64,000 nt of DNA from Colimorpha_A sp900556615 (lineage in GTDB: Bacteria; Bacillota; Clostridia; Oscillospirales; CAG-272): positions 55,430-119,429 of the forward strand of contig CAVBUH010000067.1 in the NCBI GenBank assembly GCA_963598415.1, in the 5' to 3' direction. Position 1 is the stretch's first letter. The number at the start of each line of letters is the position of its first letter. Made by a program: the position numbers and the translations under genes. The notes under the pieces are model-generated. The model was not told the origin of the DNA, searched no databases, and worked only from the letters and a program-made list of their open reading frames with translations. Shown one piece after another: positions 60,701-64,000 of the stretch.

Positions 60701-60890
60701 TACTCTCAACCTCGCTCGGTGTAATGCCATTTTTGGCATAACGAGAGTAGAGGTATTGCTTGAGATCATCAGCAAGTAGTACCTCTGTTCGTTCTCTGTG
60801 AATTTGGTCGCCACTTATGTAAGTGTAACCTTGCTCTTTGAATAACTGCATTATTGACATTTCTAATGCGTGTTCATTAAAGTTCGTCAT
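57753..60890 (-). CDS. hsdR: type I restriction enzyme R subunit
   Basis: The 1045-aa motor subunit has an N-terminal PD-(D/E)xK nuclease (D136, E150-x-K152 in 'VVVLEFKSA'), SF2 helicase Walker A 'GATGCGKS' (292-299), 'SDEAHRSQ' (DEAH box), 'VGFTGTPVD' and 'MWLTGFDVPSLDTIYIDKP' (motifs V/VI region). It translocates and cuts unmodified DNA. The C-terminal region (about 800-1045) binds the M2S complex. It lies 3 bp after the DUF4238 gene. HsdM is not in the window. Confidence 0.93.
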   Translation of the reverse strand: MTNFNEHALEMSIMQLFKEQGYTYISGDQIHRERTEVLLADDLKQYLYSRYAKNGITPSEVESIVLMLRNTSGTLYEANKAIYKMLCDGFIFNREDRTQKDIFIELIDFENPENNIFKAVNQFEIVGMNNQMRIPDGIVFVNGIPVVVLEFKSAIKENTTIMDAYTQLTVRYRRDIPEIFKYNAFVVISDGANNKYGSLFSPYDFFYAWRKVEANDVELDGINSLVTMLQGLFRKDRLLAVIKDFIYFPDASDKDLKIVCRYPQFFAANKLYENIKAHLRPEGDGKGGTYFGATGCGKSYTMMFLTRMLMKSKFFRSPTILIITDRTDLDDQLSKQFVGSKRYIGDETVVSIDSREKLRQELQGRTSGGVYMTTIQKFTEDLQMLTDRTNVICISDEAHRSQINLDQKVKITDTGVERTYGFAKYLHDSLPNATYVGFTGTPVDATIEVFGGVVDAYTMTEAVRDGITVNLVYDGRAARVTLDQDKIRQIEDYYAQCEQEGANEHQIEESKKAVANMEVIIGDPDRLRAVAQDFIDHYENRVAEGATVAGKAMFVCANRNIAYDLYKIIVELRPEWAVKKICADGAELSEKDKKELKPIEKIRMVMTRNKDDEPALYEMLGTKEDRKELDRQFKNIKSNFKIAIVVDMWLTGFDVPSLDTIYIDKPIQQHTLIQTISRVNRVYEGKDKGLIVDYIGIKKNMNLALKKYTNFEADEFEGVEQSITIVKDQLEVLGQMFHNFNSKDFFEGSPVEQLACLNRAVEYVQLTEELERRFMAAVKRMKQAFNLCSSSDKFTDDDKDHIAFYCAVRSILFKLTKGDAPDIAQMNARVRELLEGAIQSDGIEELFETGKHISVDIFSDEYMDKINAIQLPNTKIKILQRLLSQAIEEYKKVNRIMSLEFAERMKRVVDEYNNRRKDEAFANEVLDDVAEQLAQLLEELKKEKDSFKDMGIDYEEKAFYDILNVVARKYEFEYPDDKMIELSKRIKLIVDDKSRYTDWSTRDDIKANLQVDLILLLDEFDYPPVTIDDVYKEVLEQAENFKKYA

Positions 60891-60893
60891 ATT

Positions 60894-61763
60894 TCACTTC
60901 ATTCCTCTCAATGCTTTTTGGACTTCGCCTACCATATACGCTTCATCTTTATAACAAAAAGCGATAAACCGTTCAGCTTTTTCGATCATTCTTTGATTGA
61001 TTAACGAAACCATATCCTTTTTCACATATCGAATAGTATTGTATTCTTCTACATCGTTAGGTTCTGTCAGAGAACAGACTATTGCAAAATGCGGCGATAC
61101 GGGATATACATACTTTGCATTTGTAAATTCATCAATAAGCACAGGAAAATCCCCAATACAAAACGCATCTGATTCTGCTTTAATTAAATAGACATTACAC
61201 TCGCTATTTATAAAATCATATACCGTTGTATTTGCTTTGGTTTCACGGATATTGTTTTTTGCATCCTCCGAAAGTGTAAAATCGTTATTATGCAAATAAT
61301 TAAATCCACTTTCCGGAGAATCTATCACAATTCGATACATCGCATTGGTTTGTAAATTTCTTTCTGTACTATCCGCAATATTACTATTTGAGTCATAAAA
61401 GAGGTTTCGGATAAAAGGTAGGCGAACTAATTGAAAAGCCACGAGATCCGCCAAGCATTTAATCTGATAGCGACTTAACTTTTGCTTTTCATCTGCTCGC
61501 TTGATAATTTGGGGTAACTCTGTAGATAGCATCCCCTCAAAATCAGCAAAGTCTTTTTCAATGGCGTTTCTATCAAAGTAAGTTCCGTCATTGTTTTTAG
61601 TTTCATAAAGATTGCAGGAGTAAAACAAACTTGAAGGCAACGAACTGTAAGGTTCTATCGGTTCTTTACTCTTGTTGATCACTCGTACTTTTCCATTTTC
61701 ATCAGTAAAATTTCTAATGATGAATTGGGATATGTAGTGTTCATCAACAGTATAATTGCCCAT
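60894..61763 (-). CDS. DUF4238-domain protein inside the type I restriction locus
   Basis: The 289-aa protein begins with the DUF4238 signature 'EHYISQFIIRNFTDENGKV' (residues 8-26) and has two later conserved blocks, 'LADLVAFQLVRLPF' and 'FCIGDFPVLID'. Function is unknown. It lies between hsdS and hsdR on the same strand, 3 bp before hsdR, so it is co-transcribed with the restriction system and may be an accessory defence protein. No catalytic residues can be named. Confidence 0.8.
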   Translation of the reverse strand: MGNYTVDEHYISQFIIRNFTDENGKVRVINKSKEPIEPYSSLPSSLFYSCNLYETKNNDGTYFDRNAIEKDFADFEGMLSTELPQIIKRADEKQKLSRYQIKCLADLVAFQLVRLPFIRNLFYDSNSNIADSTERNLQTNAMYRIVIDSPESGFNYLHNNDFTLSEDAKNNIRETKANTTVYDFINSECNVYLIKAESDAFCIGDFPVLIDEFTNAKYVYPVSPHFAIVCSLTEPNDVEEYNTIRYVKKDMVSLINQRMIEKAERFIAFCYKDEAYMVGEVQKALRGMK

Positions 61764-61780
61764 TGTTTTTCTCCTTTCTG

Positions 61781-61801
61781 TTCGATAAATGATAATTTAG
61801 C
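61781..61801. repeat. 21-bp direct repeat, left copy
   Basis: The sequence has core TAAATGATAATTTAGC and recurs at 63941-63961 with one mismatch. The two copies flank hsdS plus the tyrosine recombinase gene. It is itself partly palindromic (ATAAAT/ATTTA), as recombinase core sites often are. Confidence 0.6.
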
Positions 61802-61804
61802 GGC

Positions 61805-62857
61805 TTAACCTGCCAATCGAGAAAGAAGTAAAGTAGAAAGCTCTTGTAGGCGTATTATTTCTTTTCTGTTAGCAGTAATTGTTTGGAACACTGTCTTTGC
61901 ATTAGCATTGAACACCTCAATTTGATCAATGTCCGGTTTCGTAACCTCAATATTGTTCAAAATCTCTTGTGTTAAAAGTTGCTGACCTGTGCCAACGTGG
62001 TGACTAAAAAGGTTTAGCCTTTTCAAAAGGAAGTAATCGAAGAACTCATCTGTTGATACTTTGGACTTGGCGAAAATTGCATTATCGCTTACCCAACAGA
62101 TACCTTGCTCCAAGTAAACGCTTCCGCAATACGCTCCAACACGACCAATAAGGATAGCATTTTCAATGTTATATTGGTCTGTATAGGATAAAACGCCGTT
62201 GCCACCATAAACAGGTATATTTCCATTTGTTTTTGGACGAGATTTGCCGTTGCCGAAAGTCATAAGTTCGCTTAATTTTGTGCGTTCTGTGGCATCGGTA
62301 GTCGAAAATGTTTCAGTGAAAACTGCTGCAAGCGTTTCTTCTAAATTATCATTTATCTGCTTCTTCAAAGCAATTCTATCTGTAATTGTTTTATATGCTT
62401 TTACGATATTTCTTTGTTCTTCGATTGCCGGCACGGGAAGTTCAACTTTGCACATTTCATCCCAATCCATAACCTCTCGTACACTACCGTGCGATTTGAA
62501 ACGTGCGTATCTATCAAACTCAGGTCTGCTAAACCAAAGCATTAGATATTCGGGAAGTAACTTCTCGGTGTCGATCACTTCAAACACGGTATAAACATTA
62601 CTTACAAGACCTTCTTCATAATCTTGAAGTAATGCGATTCCAATTTTATCACCTCTACGAGAGGTATCAGGAATGTATGTAAACTGTCCTTTTTTTACAA
62701 CCTTATACTTTGTAAAATCAGTTCCTACTGTATTCGCAATAGAAGGTATAAACTGCTTCTGAACGGATACGCCTAAAAGATTATCCTCTTTACCTTCGGT
62801 GTTACGAATATCAACTTGACGGATATAATCGCCAAGCAATTTGTAACCTTCCTTCAT
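61805..62857 (-). CDS. hsdS: type I restriction enzyme specificity subunit
   Basis: The 350-aa protein has two target-recognition half-domains (about 1-150 and 190-320), each followed by a coiled-coil spacer ('AYKTITDRIALKKQINDNLE' and 'TVFQTITANRKEIIRLQEL'). These set the distance between the two DNA half-sites. The start at 62857 follows GAGGTGA. It is slightly short for the family but appears complete. A tyrosine recombinase gene precedes it by 10 bp, so specificity could be switched by recombination. Confidence 0.9.
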   Translation of the reverse strand: MKEGYKLLGDYIRQVDIRNTEGKEDNLLGVSVQKQFIPSIANTVGTDFTKYKVVKKGQFTYIPDTSRRGDKIGIALLQDYEEGLVSNVYTVFEVIDTEKLLPEYLMLWFSRPEFDRYARFKSHGSVREVMDWDEMCKVELPVPAIEEQRNIVKAYKTITDRIALKKQINDNLEETLAAVFTETFSTTDATERTKLSELMTFGNGKSRPKTNGNIPVYGGNGVLSYTDQYNIENAILIGRVGAYCGSVYLEQGICWVSDNAIFAKSKVSTDEFFDYFLLKRLNLFSHHVGTGQQLLTQEILNNIEVTKPDIDQIEVFNANAKTVFQTITANRKEIIRLQELSTLLLSRLAG

Positions 62858-62867
62858 TTCTTTCACC

Positions 62868-63851
62868 TCAACCAATGTATTTGCGGTGAGCAATCTTAAC
62901 ATTGCTCTGTTTGACCATTGCATATTGCAAGGTCGTGTCTATTCGTCTATGCCCTAAGAGTTGCTGAAGCTGCTCTATGGGCATTCCTTTATCTATTGCC
63001 ATAGTTGCGAGGGTTCTTCTAAACTTGTGTGGATGCACCTTATTCAGTCCCAAGCGTTTACCATACTGCCGTAATCTAACTTCCACTCCGCTGATCTGTA
63101 AGCGATTGTATGGCTTTTGTAAAGACACAAACAGAGCAGGGTTATCATCATCACGGCTATTAAGATAGTTCAACAAATGTATTTTTGTCCGTGCATCAAA
63201 GTAAACTATCCGTTCTTTATCGCCCTTGCCAAAAACAACACATTCTCGCTCGTTGAAATTTATATCTTCACGATTGAGTAGAACCATCTCGCCAACACGC
63301 ATACCCGTTGAAGCAAGCATATCAATAATTGCTAAATCTCTGAGTTCTGTGCAGTTATCCCGCATCAGTTCAAGAGCTTCATCGGTATACGTTTCTTTTA
63401 TGTTCGTTCCGGTCTTGACTTTGTGTATTCGCCGCACCGGACTTTTGAGAATATAATCCTCATCTTCGAGCCAAGAGAAGAAACTTGATAGTATTCTTCT
63501 GATATTGTCAATCGTAACCTTGCTTGATTGCTTTCGAGCCTGATACTCTGTTAGGTAAGTGCGAATGTCATCGGTGACGATGTGCTTCACATTCTTGTCT
63601 AAATCATCGAGCAATGCTAAGATCGTTGACTCATAATATTTTAGGGACTTCTCGGAGCAACCCTCAATTCGTTTTGCTGCCAAGAACAACTCTACCAAGT
63701 TCTGCTCCGAGAGTTCCTTGTTGCTATCGTTTTCAACCACTTTGTAGTTGAATAGTGTGTGTTGCAATACTTCTTGCAACCTTTCCATTTGTCCGTTATT
63801 CAGGAATGGGAGCATCCCTTGAATAACCTCATTCATTAAGTTCTGTTTCAT
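62868..63851 (-). CDS. tyrosine recombinase in the type I restriction locus
   Basis: The 327-aa protein has a SAM-like N-terminal domain (about 50-140) and a catalytic domain with R185 ('STGMRVGEM'), H275-K-F-R278, H301 ('LLGHRRID') and the nucleophile Y310 ('TTLQYAMVK'). All catalytic residues are intact. Recombinases of this type beside hsdS genes are known to shuffle specificity subunits in several Firmicutes. The RBS is AAAGGAGAA. Only one hsdS is visible here; others might lie beyond the right edge. Confidence 0.88.
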   Translation of the reverse strand: MKQNLMNEVIQGMLPFLNNGQMERLQEVLQHTLFNYKVVENDSNKELSEQNLVELFLAAKRIEGCSEKSLKYYESTILALLDDLDKNVKHIVTDDIRTYLTEYQARKQSSKVTIDNIRRILSSFFSWLEDEDYILKSPVRRIHKVKTGTNIKETYTDEALELMRDNCTELRDLAIIDMLASTGMRVGEMVLLNREDINFNERECVVFGKGDKERIVYFDARTKIHLLNYLNSRDDDNPALFVSLQKPYNRLQISGVEVRLRQYGKRLGLNKVHPHKFRRTLATMAIDKGMPIEQLQQLLGHRRIDTTLQYAMVKQSNVKIAHRKYIG

Positions 63852-63940
63852 AGTCCATTCTCCTTTGAAATAAATTGAGAACGACTACGGAGTGGTGTTC
63901 TTTAGTTTAACTCTCGCCACTCACGGGAGTTATAGATGTA

Positions 63941-63961
63941 TTCGCTAAATGATAATTTAGC
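63941..63961. repeat. 21-bp direct repeat, right copy
   Basis: One mismatch from the copy at 61781. Here the core is a perfect palindrome, GCTAAAT-GATA-ATTTAGC. It overlaps the stop codon of the gene running in from the right edge. Confidence 0.6.
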
Positions 63962-64000
63962 TGAGTATCTGAACTGCATTTATGTTGAGTTGGCACAAGA
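63957..64000 (-). CDS. 3' end of a gene running past the right edge
   Basis: One minus-strand frame enters from the window edge and ends at TAA (63957-63959) after 'LCQLNINAVQILS'. It is too short to identify. By position, hsdM or another hsdS would be expected next to this locus. A different frame stays open until 63907, so the choice of frame is not certain. Confidence 0.25.
   Translation of the reverse strand, partial: LCQLNINAVQILS

Noticed and set aside
1..64000. CRISPR arrays, tRNA and rRNA genes
   Set aside because: No regularly spaced direct repeats with variable spacers and no clear tRNA (T-loop plus acceptor pairing) or rRNA sequence were seen on reading both strands; very divergent examples could be missed.

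Overview
The window looks like a low-to-moderate-GC anaerobic Firmicute (class Clostridia, probably a gut Oscillospirales-type bacterium). The basis is gene content only: an oxygen-sensitive class III ribonucleotide reductase (nrdDG), a BirA-type operator in front of bioY, an ECF transporter module, ruvCAB, PdaA-type deacetylases, many AGGAGG-type ribosome binding sites and no outer-membrane genes. The species cannot be named from this sequence.

Layout. 0.4-1.6 kb: two small membrane proteins. 1.6-9.8 kb: L-rhamnose catabolism, with a divergent AraC regulator followed by rhaB, rhaA, a PHP-domain protein, a RhaE-like class II aldolase without its dehydrogenase half, rhaM and rhaD. 10.2-14.7 kb (minus strand): nrdG, nrdD and trxB. 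NrdD carries a C-terminal glutaredoxin-like domain, and NrdR boxes sit at both promoters. 15-22 kb: YitT protein, UroD-like protein, SPFH protein, zinc-ribbon protein, small ORFs, a phosphoribosyltransferase, bioY with a BirA operator, and rplS. 22.3-30.6 kb: DNA glycosylase, large lipoprotein, two polysaccharide deacetylases, ComEC-like hydrolase, CmpB-like and YfhO-like membrane proteins. 30.8-46 kb: a long plus-strand housekeeping run, ruvC-ruvA-ruvB-glmM-methyltransferase-ecfA1-ecfA2-ecfT-truA, followed by a DUF5711-like protein, CvpA, an Hsp100 ATPase with a McsA-like zinc finger, and an intact P-type ATPase-fold protein that has lost all its catalytic motifs. 46-49.5 kb: decaying DNA with a broken alpha/beta hydrolase, then a small membrane protein and an MFS-like transporter.

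49.5-64 kb is a mobile element or accessory island entirely on the minus strand and truncated by the window's right edge. It holds a large serine recombinase, a MazF toxin with a zinc ribbon, a sigma-like factor, a structured leader with tandem terminators, an ImmR/ImmA-type regulator pair with repeated operator palindromes, an ANT(6)-type aminoglycoside nucleotidyltransferase, a nucleoside phosphorylase, a WYL regulator and a type I restriction locus (hsdR, a DUF4238 gene, hsdS, and a tyrosine recombinase possibly able to rearrange it). No conjugation genes are visible, so ICE and mobilizable island cannot be told apart.

A dispersed family of TTAA-ended, about 180-bp MITE-like repeats (plus 60-68-bp derivatives) occupies several intergenic gaps between 5 and 46 kb. 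The most unusual gene is the catalytically dead P-type ATPase homologue at 43.2-46.0 kb beside the zinc-finger Hsp100 ATPase.
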